Shown in pieces: positions 26,690 through 37,441 of a stretch of DNA of 64,000 nt. Each line of letters opens with the position of its first letter. The stretch's first letter is position 1. The notes under the pieces were generated by a model. The model searched no databases. It worked only from the letters and a program-made list of their open reading frames with translations, and was not told where the DNA came from. The stretch spans positions 558,001 to 622,000 of the forward strand of contig NZ_OY781107.1 of the NCBI RefSeq assembly GCF_963676475.1, given 5' to 3'. Source of the stretch: an uncultured Celeribacter sp. (lineage in GTDB: Bacteria > Pseudomonadota > Alphaproteobacteria > Rhodobacterales > Rhodobacteraceae). Position numbers and translations under genes: made by a program.

Positions 26690-29254
26690 ATGAGCCGCTA
26701 CGCGCCCAGCGAGATCGAACCGAAATGGCAGTCTGCCTGGAATGAGGCGGATGTGTTCCTCGCCAAGCGCGATGAGAGCAAGCCGAAGTACTACGTGCTT
26801 GAGATGTTCCCCTACCCGTCGGGCCGTATCCACATCGGTCACGTGCGCAACTACACCATGGGTGACGTGGTGGCGCGCTACAAATCCTCGACCGGGTTCA
26901 ATGTATTGCACCCGATGGGCTTTGACGCGTTCGGCATGCCGGCGGAAAACGCCGCAATGGCCTCTGGCGGGCATCCTAAGACCTGGACCTATAACAACAT
27001 CGACACGATGGTCGACCAGATGAAGCCGCTGGGGCTTTCGATTGACTGGACCCGCATGTTTGCGACCTGCGACACGGAGTATTACGGCCAGCAACAGGCG
27101 ATGTTCCTCGACATGCTGGAAAAGGGTTTGGTGTATCGCAAGAACGCGACCGTGAACTGGGACCCGGTCGATATGACGGTTCTGGCCAACGAACAGGTGA
27201 TTGATGGCTGCGGCTGGCGCTCCGGCGCGCCGGTGGAGCGCAAGGAACTGACGCAATGGTTCTTTAAGATCTCCGACTATTCCGAAGACCTTCTGGAGGC
27301 CATCGACCATCTCGACAATTGGCCGGACAAGGTCAAAACGATGCAAAAGAACTGGATCGGCAAATCGCGCGGTCTTCAGTTCGCATTTTCTATTGTGGAC
27401 GCGCCTGCGCATCACGACCGGATCGAGGTCTACACCACCCGTCCCGACACGCTGATGGGCGCGTCTTTCGTGGGTATCTCCGCCGATCATCCGCTGGCCA
27501 AGGAACTGGCCGCCGAGAACCCGGAGATTGCCGCCTTCTGTGAGGACTGCCGCAAGGGTGGGACCACGGAAGAGGCGATTGAGAAGGCCGAGAAACTGGG
27601 CCTCAACACCGGCCTGACCGTGCGCCACCCCTTCGACACGTCCTGGGAACTGCCGGTCTATATCGCCAACTTCATCCTGATGGATTACGGCACCGGCGCG
27701 ATTTTTGGCTGTCCGGCGCATGACCAGCGCGACTTTGATTTCGCAACGAAATACGGCCTGCCGATCAGCTATGTCTTTGCGCCTGTTGAGGGCGAGTTGA
27801 ACGAGGCCGAAGCCTTTGTCCCGCTCAAGACCGAGACCGTGAAATACATTCGCGGATTTGCAGGCGAAGAGGTGCAGACTGGCGACGAGGCTGTGAACAG
27901 TGCCGTCGATTTCTGCGAAGCGAACGGTGTCGGCCATGGCGTGACCAAATTCCGCCTGCGTGATTGGGGACTGTCGCGTCAGCGCTATTGGGGCTGTCCG
28001 ATCCCGGTCGTCCATTGCGAGGCTTGCGGCGTGGTGCCGGAGAAGAAAGAGAACCTGCCGATCGAGCTGCCCTTCGATGAAGATGGCAAAGCGATTGATT
28101 TCTCGATCCCCGGCAACCCGCTGGACCGTCACCCGTCCTGGCGCAACACGACCTGTCCGAACTGCGGCGGCGCGGCTCTGCGCGAGACCGACACGATGGA
28201 CACTTTCGTGGACAGCTCTTGGTACTACGCGCGCTTCACCGCGCCGCATGCCACGACGCCGACCGTCGCCGAGGACGCCGAGTATTGGATGAACGTCGAT
28301 CAATATATCGGCGGCATCGAACACGCGATTCTGCACCTCCTTTATTCCCGTTTCTTTGCTCGTGCGATGAACGAAACAGGGCATCTGCCCGACAGTGCGC
28401 GCGAGCCCTTCGATGCACTCTTCACGCAGGGCATGGTGACCCACGCGATCTACAAGACCGTGGGGGCGGATGGCCGTCCGAAATACCACTACCCGGAAGA
28501 GGTCGAGCTGCGTGACGGCAAGGGATACTTGAAAGATGGCACCGAGGTCGAAATCGTGCCCTCCGCCAAGATGTCGAAATCCAAAAACAACGTGGTGGAC
28601 CCGGTCGAGATCATCAAACAATTCGGCGCCGACACCGCGCGCTGGTTCGTGCTCTCCGACAGCCCGCCCGAACGTGACGTGGAATGGACCGCCTCGGGCG
28701 CCGAAGCCTCGCACAAACATTTGGGGCGCGTCTGGCGTCTGGCGGCCGACCTCGACGCCACGCCGGAACAGGGCCAAGGCGACGAAGAGCTGATGCGCGC
28801 CGCGCATAAGGCGATGTTCGAGGTCACGCAGGGCATCGAGAGCTTTGGCTTCAACGCCTCGATTGCAAAACTCTACGGCTTCACCAATACCATCGCGAAA
28901 TCCAAAGCGGGTCGCGAGGCGAAACGCTTTGCCCTCAAAACCCTCGCGCAGTTGATGTCCCCCATGACCCCGCACCTCGCGGAAGATATGTGGTCCATGA
29001 TGGGGGGTGAGGGCCTGATCGCAAAAGCACCGTGGCCCACGCCGGATGAGGCGATGCTGGTCGAGGATACCGTGACGCTTCCGATCCAGATCAACGGCAA
29101 ACGCCGCGACGAAATCTCTGTTCCCAAAGATATGCCGAAGGAAGAGGTTGAAAAGCTGGTGCTGGAAAACGATGCTGTGAAAAAGGCGCTCGATGGCGGG
29201 TCGCCGAAGAAACTCATCGTTGTCCCGGGCCGCATCGTCAATGTCGTCGTTTGA
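26690..29254 (+). CDS. leuS: leucyl-tRNA synthetase
   Basis: An 854-residue class I synthetase that charges tRNA-Leu. The HIGH motif is in [13 protein letters not shown] near residue 42, and the KMSKS motif in [14 protein letters not shown] near 624. The inserted editing domain contains [12 protein letters not shown]. The length matches the bacterial enzyme. The ATG at 26690 was chosen because it starts the conserved [12 protein letters not shown]; an upstream ATG at 26636 lacks similarity. Its end overlaps lptE by 14 bases. Confidence 0.97.
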   Translation: MSRYAPSEIEPKWQSAWNEADVFLAKRDESKPKYYVLEMFPYPSGRIHIGHVRNYTMGDVVARYKSSTGFNVLHPMGFDAFGMPAENAAMASGGHPKTWTYNNIDTMVDQMKPLGLSIDWTRMFATCDTEYYGQQQAMFLDMLEKGLVYRKNATVNWDPVDMTVLANEQVIDGCGWRSGAPVERKELTQWFFKISDYSEDLLEAIDHLDNWPDKVKTMQKNWIGKSRGLQFAFSIVDAPAHHDRIEVYTTRPDTLMGASFVGISADHPLAKELAAENPEIAAFCEDCRKGGTTEEAIEKAEKLGLNTGLTVRHPFDTSWELPVYIANFILMDYGTGAIFGCPAHDQRDFDFATKYGLPISYVFAPVEGELNEAEAFVPLKTETVKYIRGFAGEEVQTGDEAVNSAVDFCEANGVGHGVTKFRLRDWGLSRQRYWGCPIPVVHCEACGVVPEKKENLPIELPFDEDGKAIDFSIPGNPLDRHPSWRNTTCPNCGGAALRETDTMDTFVDSSWYYARFTAPHATTPTVAEDAEYWMNVDQYIGGIEHAILHLLYSRFFARAMNETGHLPDSAREPFDALFTQGMVTHAIYKTVGADGRPKYHYPEEVELRDGKGYLKDGTEVEIVPSAKMSKSKNNVVDPVEIIKQFGADTARWFVLSDSPPERDVEWTASGAEASHKHLGRVWRLAADLDATPEQGQGDEELMRAAHKAMFEVTQGIESFGFNASIAKLYGFTNTIAKSKAGREAKRFALKTLAQLMSPMTPHLAEDMWSMMGGEGLIAKAPWPTPDEAMLVEDTVTLPIQINGKRRDEISVPKDMPKEEVEKLVLENDAVKKALDGGSPKKLIVVPGRIVNVVV

Positions 29255-29726
29255 TCGCAGAACTCTCCTGATTTCACTCGCAGCCCTCGCGGGCTGCGGG
29301 TTCACCCCGGCTTACGGACCGGGAAGCAGTGGCAGCACCCTGCGCGGCAAGGTCGACATTCTGGCACCCGATGATCGCGAGAGCTACACTCTGGTCAATC
29401 GCCTGACCGAACAATTCGGCCCGACGGAGACGCCGCTCTACCGTCTGTCCTATAATATTTCGACCACTCGAAATCAGATCGGCATCACCCGTGATCAGGA
29501 AATCCTGCGCTATCATGTGGCAGGTGAGGTCAGTTACACCCTGACCGACATCACGACCGGGCGTCTGTTGGCGAAACGCAAGGCCTCGAGCTTTACCGCC
29601 TATTCCGCCACTGGCTCGTCGGTCGACACGCTCACCGCTTCACGCGATGCCTACGAGCGCCTTATGGTGATCCTCGCAGATCAAATGGTGAGCCAGATCA
29701 TCACCACCGTTGAGCTACCGGCATGA
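29241..29726 (+). CDS. lptE: LPS assembly lipoprotein LptE
   Basis: A 161-residue lipoprotein (lipobox ALAGC, Cys19) with GFTPAYGP immediately after it, typical of LptE. It partners with LptD in the outer-membrane LPS translocon. The position between leuS and holA is the conserved alphaproteobacterial arrangement. The ATG at 29241 lies within the end of leuS; the stop overlaps holA by four bases (ATGA). Confidence 0.9.
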   Translation: MSSFDRRTLLISLAALAGCGFTPAYGPGSSGSTLRGKVDILAPDDRESYTLVNRLTEQFGPTETPLYRLSYNISTTRNQIGITRDQEILRYHVAGEVSYTLTDITTGRLLAKRKASSFTAYSATGSSVDTLTASRDAYERLMVILADQMVSQIITTVELPA

Positions 29727-30748
29727 AGCTTTCCGCACGGGATGCGATCTCCTACTTCGCCAAGCCCGACCCCGGGAAGGCGGGTGTGCTGCTCTACGGT
29801 CCCGACGCCATGCGCATCGCGCTGCGTCGCCAAGAGGTGATCGAGGGCCTGATCGGCAAACAAGGCGAAGAGGAAATGCGCCTCACCCGCATGTCGGGGG
29901 CCGAGCTGCGCAAGGATAAAACGCTCCTGATGGACGCGCTGAAATCCCAGGGCTTTTTTCCCGGTCCGCGCGTGGCCTTTGTCGAGGATGCCACCGACCA
30001 GATCGCCGATCTCGCCAAGGACGCGCTGTTTGACTGGCGCGACGGGGATGCGCAGATCGTTGTCACCGCAGGCCAACTCAAAGCCACCTCGAAACTGCGC
30101 AAGCTCTTCGAAGGCCACCCCAGCGCCTATGCCATTGCCATCTACGCCGATCCGCCGTCGCGCGCGGAGATCGAGGCCACTTTGTCGAAAGCTGGAATCA
30201 CGGACATCTCCCGCGAGGCGATGACCGACATCGAGGCGCTGGCCCGCACCATCGACCCCGGCGATTTTCGCCAGACGTTGGAAAAACTCGCGCTCTACAA
30301 ACTGGGCGACACCACGCCCGTCTCCAGCGAAGACGTCCAGAATTGCGCCCCCGCCACCACGGAGGCCGAGGTGGACGATGTCTTGAACGCTGTGGCCGAG
30401 GGGCGCGCCAACGAGCTTGGCCCCCTGATGATCAAACTCGCGGGCCAAGGCAGCGATCCCGTCGCGCTCTCGATCTTTGCCATGCGACATTTCCGAAGCC
30501 TTCACGCCGCCGCCTCACATCCGAATGGCGCGGGCGCTGGCATTGCCGCCGCCCGTCCGCCGATCTTTGGCCCGCGCCGGGACCGGATGACGAAACAGGC
30601 CTCCGGCTGGGGCATGTACAAGCTGGAAACCGCGCTTTCCATTCTGACCGACACCGATCTGACGCTGCGCTCCTCGTCCAAGGCGCCGACCATGGCCGTC
30701 ATGGAACGCGCGCTCATCCGCCTTGCCATGCTCGCGCAACGCCGCTGA
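29723..30748 (+). CDS. holA: DNA polymerase III subunit delta
   Basis: A 341-residue clamp-loader subunit. The N-terminal domain reads VLLYGPDAMRIALRRQEVIE and the middle carries FVEDATDQIADLAKDAL; the C-terminal region has the SIFAMRHFRSLHAAA helix. Delta opens the DnaN ring during loading. It is the last gene of the DUF3576-leuS-lptE operon, and its partner dnaN is in the same window. Confidence 0.92.
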   Translation: MKLSARDAISYFAKPDPGKAGVLLYGPDAMRIALRRQEVIEGLIGKQGEEEMRLTRMSGAELRKDKTLLMDALKSQGFFPGPRVAFVEDATDQIADLAKDALFDWRDGDAQIVVTAGQLKATSKLRKLFEGHPSAYAIAIYADPPSRAEIEATLSKAGITDISREAMTDIEALARTIDPGDFRQTLEKLALYKLGDTTPVSSEDVQNCAPATTEAEVDDVLNAVAEGRANELGPLMIKLAGQGSDPVALSIFAMRHFRSLHAAASHPNGAGAGIAAARPPIFGPRRDRMTKQASGWGMYKLETALSILTDTDLTLRSSSKAPTMAVMERALIRLAMLAQRR

Positions 30749-30808
30749 GCGGAAAACATCATTGCGCGCACTCCGAAACGCCCCAGATGTAGGGGAAAGG
30801 AGCCGCAC

Positions 30809-31807
30809 ATGACCCCCTATTCCCTTCTCGATCTCTCTCCCGTGCCCGAGGGCACCTCCACCGCCGATGCGTTGAAAAACTCCGTCGATCTGGCGCAGCA
30901 TGCCGAGGGCTGGGGTTACAATCGCTTCTGGATGGCTGAGCACCACAATATGCCGGGGATCGCCTCTGCCGCAACCGCCGTGGTGCTCGGACATATCGGG
31001 GCGAAGACCTCGACGATCCGCATCGGCGCAGGCGGGATCATGTTGCCGAACCACGCGCCTTTGCAGGTGGCCGAAGCTTTTGGCACATTGCGCGAGTTGT
31101 ATGGCGATCGTATTGATCTGGGCCTTGGTCGTGCGCCGGGCACCGACATGCCAACGGCGCGGGCGCTGCGGCGCAATCTGACGCCGGGCCACGCCAATGG
31201 CGAAACCTTTCCGCAAGATGTGCAGGAGGTCATGGCCTATCTTGGAGACATGCCCGAGGATGCCGCCGTGCGCGCCTTTCCCGGCACGGGCACCCATGTG
31301 CCGGTGTGGATGCTGGGCTCTTCGACCTATGGCGCGGAACTGGCGGCTGTGCTGGGTCTGCCCTACGCTTTTGCCTCGCATTTCGCGCCCGCCGCGCTGG
31401 ATCAGGCGGTGAAGATTTACCGCGATCTGTTCCAGCCGTCCGAGTATCTCGAAAAGCCCTATTTCATGCTGGCCACCAATGTCTTTGCCGCCGAGAGCGC
31501 CGAAGAAGCCGTCTATCTGCGCTCGTCGATGATGCAGACTTTCGCCAATCTGCGCATGGGGCGCCCCGGCAAATTGCCCTATCCTGTCGAGGATATTTCC
31601 ACGGTCGTGCCGCGGCAGTTCATCCCCTCGCTCGATGCGATTTTCGCGGTCTCAGCGACCGGGACGAAACCGATGGTGAAGGACAAAATCGCGGCGCTGA
31701 TCGACCGCTATCAGCCGGATGAAATCCTCTTTGCGGCGAATATCCATGATCATCAAAAACGGCTGCGCTCCTTTGAGATCGCCGCCGAGGTCATGAAAGA
31801 GATCTAA
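30809..31807 (+). CDS. LLM class flavin-dependent oxidoreductase
   Basis: A 332-residue luciferase-like monooxygenase. The family N-terminus [14 protein letters not shown] and [19 protein letters not shown], and the flavin-site segment [20 protein letters not shown], match the broad group whose members are often called alkanal monooxygenase-like. It binds FMN; the substrate is unknown. AAGGAG lies seven bases upstream of the start. The last 17 bases overlap the end of the convergent flavoprotein gene. Confidence 0.9.
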   Translation: MTPYSLLDLSPVPEGTSTADALKNSVDLAQHAEGWGYNRFWMAEHHNMPGIASAATAVVLGHIGAKTSTIRIGAGGIMLPNHAPLQVAEAFGTLRELYGDRIDLGLGRAPGTDMPTARALRRNLTPGHANGETFPQDVQEVMAYLGDMPEDAAVRAFPGTGTHVPVWMLGSSTYGAELAAVLGLPYAFASHFAPAALDQAVKIYRDLFQPSEYLEKPYFMLATNVFAAESAEEAVYLRSSMMQTFANLRMGRPGKLPYPVEDISTVVPRQFIPSLDAIFAVSATGTKPMVKDKIAALIDRYQPDEILFAANIHDHQKRLRSFEIAAEVMKEI

Positions 31808-32969
31808 GCGCGCCAAGCCCTGCCAGACGTCCGGTGGCGAGACAGGCGGTCAACAAATAGCCGCCTGTCGGTGCATCCCAATCAAGCATCTCTCCGGCGA
31901 AAAACAGACCGGGTTTCGCGATGGCTTCCAAATGATCCGTGAGGCTGTCGAAGGTCACACCGCCTGCGGTGGAAATCGCCTCATCCATCGGACGAAATGT
32001 GATGTCCTTGATCTCAAGCGCCTTGAGCGCGGTGAGCAAATCATCCGGTTTTGGTCCAGAAAATTCCATGACCAGAGCGATCTTTTCCGGCGTGAGGCGC
32101 AAAGCGCGTCTGAGGAATTTCGTCAGCGTTTCCTTCGATTTCCGCTGGATTAGGGTCTGTCTGAGCTTGTCCTCCGACCAGTCCGGCAGGAGATCGAGCA
32201 TCAGAGGCGCACCCGTACGCAGCCCACGCGTCACGCCATAAATCCCGCCGCCTTCGAGGCCGGTTGCGGAGATGACAAATTCGCCGCGGCTCTCATACGT
32301 CCCCGCACGCAGGGTCACACCTTTGACGGGATGCCCGAAATGGCGGGTCATGTGAGAGCTCCAGTCGAGCAGAATGCCGACATTCGACGGGGCAAACGGG
32401 GCCAGATCGGCATAGGGCGAAACGGTCTCGACCCACGCACCATTCGACCCTAATCTGGCCCAACTCGCCCCGCCCAGCGCCAGGATCACACGTTTGGCGA
32501 CAACCTCACGCGACCCTTCCAGCGTGTCAAAGCGAACCGTGTTGCCAAGCGCATCCATCCGCCAATTTCGACGCAGCTCGGCCCCCTGTGCCTCCAGCCG
32601 CGCAAGCCAAGCTCGCAGCAAAGGCGAGGCTTTCATCACCTTGGGAAACACCCGGCCAGTCGAGCCCGTGAACATCTCCTGCCCCAAGGTTTCCGCCCAA
32701 GCGATGGCCTCTTGTGGACCGAAACTCTCCAAAGCCGTGCGCAGGGTTGGATGCAACGGCGCATAAGCCTGCAAAAACGCATCCAGAGGTTCGTGTTTCG
32801 TCAGGTTTAGGCCCGATTTTCCGGCCATGAGGAATTTGCGCGCGGGCGAGGACTTCGCCTCGGTGATCAGCACGCTTTGTCCCGCTTTAGACACCACATC
32901 CGCCGCCATGAGACCGGCGGGACCAGCGCCCACGACCAGCACATCGACCTGAACAGACGCCTCACTCAC
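31791..32969 (-). CDS. HI0933-like (BaiN/RdsA) flavoprotein, TIGR03862 type
   Basis: A 392-residue FAD protein with [20 protein letters not shown] at the N-terminus, [19 protein letters not shown], and a C-terminal [20 protein letters not shown] motif that matches the TIGR03862 branch of the HI0933 family. The reaction is unknown; relatives may reduce unsaturated substrates. The start overlaps the stop of the enoyl-CoA hydratase gene by four bases, so it is the third gene of an operon with that gene and the SDR. Confidence 0.88.
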   Translation of the reverse strand: MSEASVQVDVLVVGAGPAGLMAADVVSKAGQSVLITEAKSSPARKFLMAGKSGLNLTKHEPLDAFLQAYAPLHPTLRTALESFGPQEAIAWAETLGQEMFTGSTGRVFPKVMKASPLLRAWLARLEAQGAELRRNWRMDALGNTVRFDTLEGSREVVAKRVILALGGASWARLGSNGAWVETVSPYADLAPFAPSNVGILLDWSSHMTRHFGHPVKGVTLRAGTYESRGEFVISATGLEGGGIYGVTRGLRTGAPLMLDLLPDWSEDKLRQTLIQRKSKETLTKFLRRALRLTPEKIALVMEFSGPKPDDLLTALKALEIKDITFRPMDEAISTAGGVTFDSLTDHLEAIAKPGLFFAGEMLDWDAPTGGYLLTACLATGRLAGLGALRSLS

Positions 32970-33579
32970 GGCTGGATAAGGGCCTTGATCCCGGCGATGT
33001 GTTCTGGCGCGGCCTCAAGCGCGGCCTGAGACAGCTCCGCGACAGCCTCTTTCTGATCTTTCGCGGGAACCAAGCGGTCCACCAGCCCCCAAGACAATGC
33101 CTCTTCAGCGGTGATTTTCTGCCCCGCCATGAGGATCATTTTCGCCCGCGCAGGCCCGATTAGGGTCGAAAGTCGCATAGGATCGGAGGGTTGTGGCAGG
33201 AACCCCAATTTCATCACCGGGTAAAAGAATTTCGCCGAAGGGTCGGACAGGCGGATGTCACAAGCCAAAGCCATGCCAAAAGCACCGCCCGCCAAAGTGC
33301 CGTTCAACGCCGCGATGGTCAGGCAAGGCAAGGTCGCGATCTTTCCGACAGCTCCTCCCATAAAGGCGAGGTTGCGAGACCCGCGCGCGCTTCATCGAGA
33401 TCAGCGCCTGCGGAGAACACCTTGCCCGCGCCCGTCAGGACGAAAACCTTGGCAGTCCCTGACGCGTCATCCACGATGTCGATGAGCCGAGACAGCATCT
33501 CGGAGGTCAGGGAATTGGCCTTTTCAGGCCGGTTTAGGGTCACAATCCACAGATCGCCGCCGCGCTCCAGTTCGATCAT
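32966..33579 (-). pseudogene. enoyl-CoA hydratase/isomerase family protein, frameshifted
   Basis: The ATG at 33579 (overlapping the SDR stop, ATGA) opens a hydratase N-terminus: LWIVTLNRPEKANSLTSEML, then VLTGAGKVFSAGADLDEAR, where FSAGADL is an oxyanion-hole block. After SPLWEELSER the frame leaves similarity and stops at 33319. The remainder (IATLPCLTIAALNGTLAGGA, then GMALACDIRLSDPSA to ALIQP) is in another frame and ends at 32966. One extra base near 33340 would restore a protein of about 204 residues, somewhat short for the family. It may be a real lesion or a sequencing error. Confidence 0.82.
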
Positions 33580-34331
33580 GAAATCACCCCGATTGTGCGA
33601 CGCAGCCCTTCGTCCCGCAGGGACAGTTCTTCGCCCAGATGCGCGTCCGCCTCGGCCCCGCACATCCAGAGCAAGGCCTGCGCGGGCCATTCGGGCGGGA
33701 TATGATCGGACCAGTCGAGCTGGCTCACCGCATTGATGCCGGAGGCTTTAATGTCACGCTGCATTTGGGTCGCAACCGTACCCGGCGACAGCCCCATAAC
33801 GCGGATGCCATTGGCGCGCTCTTCGAGATCGAGCATGGAGGTCAGCATCGCCGCACCCGCTTTGGAGCTACAATAGGCGCTCCAGCCTTCGACCGGGCGG
33901 TGCGCGGCACCTGAGGAAATGGTCAAAACCGTGCCAGACCCACGGGCAACCATCGTAGGTACGACACGTCGCATGGCATAGAAGACGCCTTTGACGTTGA
34001 TGTCGATCAGACGGCCCCAAGCCTCTGGATCACAGGCTTTGAGATCGCCAATCGGGTCGATCACACCGGCGTTGTTGATCAGGATGTCGATGGGGCCAAG
34101 CTGGCTCTCAACCGCACTCATCGCGGCATCAATCGCCCCGTAGTTGGAAATGTCACAAGGAACCGCCAGAGCATTCGATCCGATCTCTTCGGCGATCTTG
34201 GTGATGGCATCCGCGCTCCGCGCCAAAAGCGCAACCTTCGCACCCGAAGCGGCAAAAAGACGGGCCGCAGCCTCGCCGATGCCACGGCTCGCCCCGGTGA
34301 TGACAACGGTTTTTCCAGTGACGTCTGACAT
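33576..34331 (-). CDS. SDR family NAD(P)-dependent oxidoreductase
   Basis: A 251-residue short-chain dehydrogenase. The cofactor motif is VVITGASRGIGEAAARLFA, NNAG is in ILINNAGVIDP, and the catalytic Ser, Tyr and Lys are in LTISSGAAHRPVEGWSAYCS followed by SKAG. The substrate is not evident. The ATG at 34331 has GAGAGG upstream and precedes the Rossmann motif by the usual distance. It heads the operon with the hydratase and flavoprotein genes. Confidence 0.92.
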   Translation of the reverse strand: MSDVTGKTVVITGASRGIGEAAARLFAASGAKVALLARSADAITKIAEEIGSNALAVPCDISNYGAIDAAMSAVESQLGPIDILINNAGVIDPIGDLKACDPEAWGRLIDINVKGVFYAMRRVVPTMVARGSGTVLTISSGAAHRPVEGWSAYCSSKAGAAMLTSMLDLEERANGIRVMGLSPGTVATQMQRDIKASGINAVSQLDWSDHIPPEWPAQALLWMCGAEADAHLGEELSLRDEGLRRTIGVIS

Positions 34332-34447
34332 AGTTTGGCCTCTCTCATAATTCTCCCGCGACCATAAGGTCTGCCTGCCCAAGGTTCCAGTCTTGACCCT
34401 CCGCGCAAAGCACGAAAATGTACGCGCGAATGTTAAAGGAGATTTTC

Positions 34448-35998
34448 ATGCGTTCCCTGTTTACGACCACGGCGCTCACCGCCGTCTGCCTTATGGGCAC
34501 CCCCGCGCTTGCCGACATCACGCCGGAGGAGGCCTGGGAGGCCTACCTCAGCCAGATGACCCAGATGGGCATGGAGCCAACGGCCGAAGTCACGCGCGAA
34601 GGCGACACATTGGTCGTGCGCAACATGGTCTATGGTTTTGAAATGGAGATGGGCAAGGAGACGCTCACCACCAACACCACCGCCCCAGAGATTCGCTTTC
34701 AAGAACAGAGCGGGGGCACGGTTGCCCTGCGCTTTGTCGAACCGCTGAAGTCGATCTCGGTCACGCCGGTTGGCCCAGGGTTCGAGGACTCTGTGGAGAC
34801 CGACACAATCGAAACCCGCTCGACCATGACGATCGACGGGGTAACGATTATTTCCGGGTCGCCCGAAGACCTGTTGTTCACCTTCGAAGACAGCGCCGTT
34901 GAAATGACCAATGAGCCGGTCATGGTGGATGATCTGATGATCCAGCCGGGCCTCACCGCCAAGATTGTCGGCATTGACGGCACCTATACGCTTGAGCAGT
35001 TCGAAGCCGGTTTGACGTCTGACATGGACATCACCGCAAGCGCTCTGACCTACGATTTCGATCCGATGGACACCGAAACCGGCGATCAGGTCGACATGAG
35101 CTTTGCTGCGAATGACATGACCGTCACGGGATCCTTCACCCTGTCCGAAGGGGAGAAGGCCGACTTCGTGCAAGCGCTCCTGGGCGAAAGCGCCATGAAT
35201 TTCACGATGGAGATTGCCGATAGCGTGTCCTCCATCGAGATCGTGAGCGAAGCGCCGGGCGGCGGTATGAAAATCGACGCCGCAACGGGCAACTCGACCC
35301 TGGACATGACACTGAAGGGCGGTGCGATTGGCTATGACGCCACGGTGGCCGATCTGAATGTCATCGCCGCTGGCGCGCAAATCCCCGGCGGTCAGGTGAA
35401 TGTGGCAATGAAGAGCTACAACACAGCTCTGCTTTTCCCGCTGGCCGCTTCCGAGGAAGCGCAACCCTTCGAGCTTCGTCTCGGGATGGAAGAATTGGTC
35501 CTGCCGGAGATTGCCTGGATGATCGCGGACCCGACGGGTCAGCTTCCGCATGATCCGGCGAGCCTGCGCATCGCTGTGAATGGCACGTTGGAAAATGGCA
35601 TGGACCTGTTCGACGTCGCCGCCATGACCGCCCTCGAAGAGAACGGTGGCGAGATGCCGTTCAAAGTGGAAACCGTGAACATCCCAGAGATTTTCCTCGA
35701 CCTCGCGGGCGCCACGATCAAGGGTGAGGGCACGGGCCACTTCCTCGATCAGGAACCGGCCATGCCCGGCGGCATGCCGCCCTTCGCCGGAAACCTGTCG
35801 CTCAACATGGTGGGTGTGAACGATCTGATCACCAAGCTGTCTTCCGCGGGCATTTTGCCGCCGGAACAGGCCATGTCGGCACAGATGATGCTGGGCCTCT
35901 TTGCCCGCCCGGGTGAGACCGCAGGCGAGTTGGTCTCCGAGATCGAAATGACCGAAGACGGCCAGATCATCGCCAACGGGCAACCGCTGCCGTTCTAA
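34448..35998 (+). CDS. DUF2125 domain-containing exported protein
   Basis: A 516-residue protein with a signal peptide (MRSLFTTTALTAVCLMGTPALA). The mature part is acidic and predominantly beta, and ends with ASGD-like tail EDGQIIANGQPLPF. It matches the DUF2125 family, widespread in Rhodobacterales; the function is unknown, but the repeated-strand character suggests a periplasmic or lipid-transfer-like envelope protein. AAAGGAG lies seven bases before the ATG. Confidence 0.8.
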   Translation: MRSLFTTTALTAVCLMGTPALADITPEEAWEAYLSQMTQMGMEPTAEVTREGDTLVVRNMVYGFEMEMGKETLTTNTTAPEIRFQEQSGGTVALRFVEPLKSISVTPVGPGFEDSVETDTIETRSTMTIDGVTIISGSPEDLLFTFEDSAVEMTNEPVMVDDLMIQPGLTAKIVGIDGTYTLEQFEAGLTSDMDITASALTYDFDPMDTETGDQVDMSFAANDMTVTGSFTLSEGEKADFVQALLGESAMNFTMEIADSVSSIEIVSEAPGGGMKIDAATGNSTLDMTLKGGAIGYDATVADLNVIAAGAQIPGGQVNVAMKSYNTALLFPLAASEEAQPFELRLGMEELVLPEIAWMIADPTGQLPHDPASLRIAVNGTLENGMDLFDVAAMTALEENGGEMPFKVETVNIPEIFLDLAGATIKGEGTGHFLDQEPAMPGGMPPFAGNLSLNMVGVNDLITKLSSAGILPPEQAMSAQMMLGLFARPGETAGELVSEIEMTEDGQIIANGQPLPF

Positions 35999-36008
35999 AC
36001 ACGGAAGA

Positions 36009-36044
36009 CGCACCGCCTGCTTGCACTTCGCGGGCGGGCGGTGC
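36009..36044. repeat. GC-rich hairpin after DUF2125 gene
   Basis: GCACCGCCTGC (from 36014) can pair with GCGGGCGGTGC (ending 36044) across about ten bases. There is no T run, so it could be a factor-dependent or stabilising 3' structure for the DUF2125 transcript. Confidence 0.4.
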
Positions 36045-36060
36045 ATCTGACAGACGACCA

Positions 36061-36082
36061 CATGACACAAGCATGACACAAG
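36061..36082 (+). repeat. tandem 11-bp direct repeat upstream of PmbA gene
   Basis: CATGACACAAG occurs twice in a row just before the GGGAGCC ribosome-binding site of the metalloprotease gene that starts at 36095. It could be a replication-slippage duplication in the leader or a protein-binding site. Confidence 0.5.
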
Positions 36083-36094
36083 GGAGCCCCCGCC

Positions 36095-37441
36095 ATGACG
36101 CGCAACCTCAAAGACCTGACCGAGGCGCTTCTTGAGGCCGCTATGAGTGCCGGGGCCGAGGCCGCAGATGCGATGGCCATCGACGGCACTTCCCTGTCGA
36201 TCAACGTCCGGCAAGGTGCGCTGGAACAAGCCGAGCGTTCCGAAGGTGTGGACATCGGGTTGCGGGTTCTGATCGGCAAACGACAGGCCTGTGTGTCTGC
36301 TTCTGATACCCGTCCTGAAACGCTCGCAACCATGGCGGAACGTGCGGTCACCATGGCCCGATTGGCGCCGGAGGACCCGACCGCAGGCCTTGCCGTTCCG
36401 ACACAAATCACCGCGAAGACCGATGCAAGTTCGCTGGAACTGTTCGACCCCTCCGAAGAGCCATCGCCCGAACACCTCAAAGACGACGCGCTGCGTGCCG
36501 AAGCGGCCGCCGCCAGCTACAAAGGTGTGTCACAAGTCGACAGCGCCGCCGCCGCTTACGGGCGTCGGCAGATTTACCTCTCCGCCACCAATGGGTTCAG
36601 CGGCGGCTATGCCCGCAGCGACAGGATGATTTCCACCGTCGCCATCGCGGGCGAAGGCACGGGGATGGAGCGCGATTATTGCGGCGAAAGCCGGATTTTC
36701 GGTGCGGACCTGCCCAGCCCGGAAGAGATTGGCCTCTTGGCCGCCGAACGCACCGTCGCCCGCCTCGGCGCGCGCAAGCCCAAGACCGGCGCCTATCCGA
36801 TGCTCTTTGATGAGCGGATTTCGTCGTCCCTGATCGGGCATCTTTTGTCCGCGATCAACGGCTCCGCGATTGCCCGTGGCGCAAGCTGGCTACGGGATGC
36901 GATGGGTGAAGATGTCCTGCCCAGCGGGTTGTCCGTGATCGAAGACCCGCACCGCCCACGCACCTCCGCCTCTCGGCTGTTCGATGCCGAAGGACTTGCG
37001 ACACAGAAGCGCGCGCTGGTGGAGAACGGGCGGCTGACTTCTTGGGTTCTCGACCTCGCAACCGCCCGCAAGCTGGAGCTTGAGAGCACCGCCAACGCCT
37101 CGCGCGGCGTGTCCGGCCCGCCCTCGCCCACCTCGGGGAATGTGACCCTAACGCAGGGCAACCAGACCCGCGAAGAGTTGATGCGCGAGATGGGCACCGG
37201 GCTTTTGATCACCTCGATGATCGGCTCGTCCATCAATCCGACCACCGGCGATTATTCGCGCGGCGCCAGCGGGTTCTGGATCGAGAACGGCGAAATTTCC
37301 TATCCGGTCAACGAATGCACCATCGCCGGGAATCTGCGCGACATGCTGAAAACCCTTGTGCCCGCGAATGACGCGCGCGTGCATTTGAGCCGTGTCGTGC
37401 CCTCACTTTTGGTCGAAGGGATGACACTTGCCGGCGACTGA
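36095..37441 (+). CDS. TldD/PmbA family metallopeptidase homolog
   Basis: A 448-residue protein of the TldD/PmbA (modulator of DNA gyrase) family. The N-terminal part has SLSINVRQGALEQAERSEGVD, and the C-terminal part GNVTLTQGNQTREELMREMG and GLLITSMIGSSINPTTGDYS. It lacks the HExxxH motif seen in TldD, so it is the PmbA (TldE) subunit type. TldD/TldE heterodimers cleave peptides such as microcin B17 precursor and CcdA. The stop overlaps the CysQ-like gene by 14 bases. Confidence 0.9.
   Translation: MTRNLKDLTEALLEAAMSAGAEAADAMAIDGTSLSINVRQGALEQAERSEGVDIGLRVLIGKRQACVSASDTRPETLATMAERAVTMARLAPEDPTAGLAVPTQITAKTDASSLELFDPSEEPSPEHLKDDALRAEAAAASYKGVSQVDSAAAAYGRRQIYLSATNGFSGGYARSDRMISTVAIAGEGTGMERDYCGESRIFGADLPSPEEIGLLAAERTVARLGARKPKTGAYPMLFDERISSSLIGHLLSAINGSAIARGASWLRDAMGEDVLPSGLSVIEDPHRPRTSASRLFDAEGLATQKRALVENGRLTSWVLDLATARKLELESTANASRGVSGPPSPTSGNVTLTQGNQTREELMREMGTGLLITSMIGSSINPTTGDYSRGASGFWIENGEISYPVNECTIAGNLRDMLKTLVPANDARVHLSRVVPSLLVEGMTLAGD

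Noticed and set aside
26498..29305. 935-codon open frame antisense to leuS
   Set aside because: The translation is Arg/His-rich with no domains, while leuS on the other strand is clear and full length.
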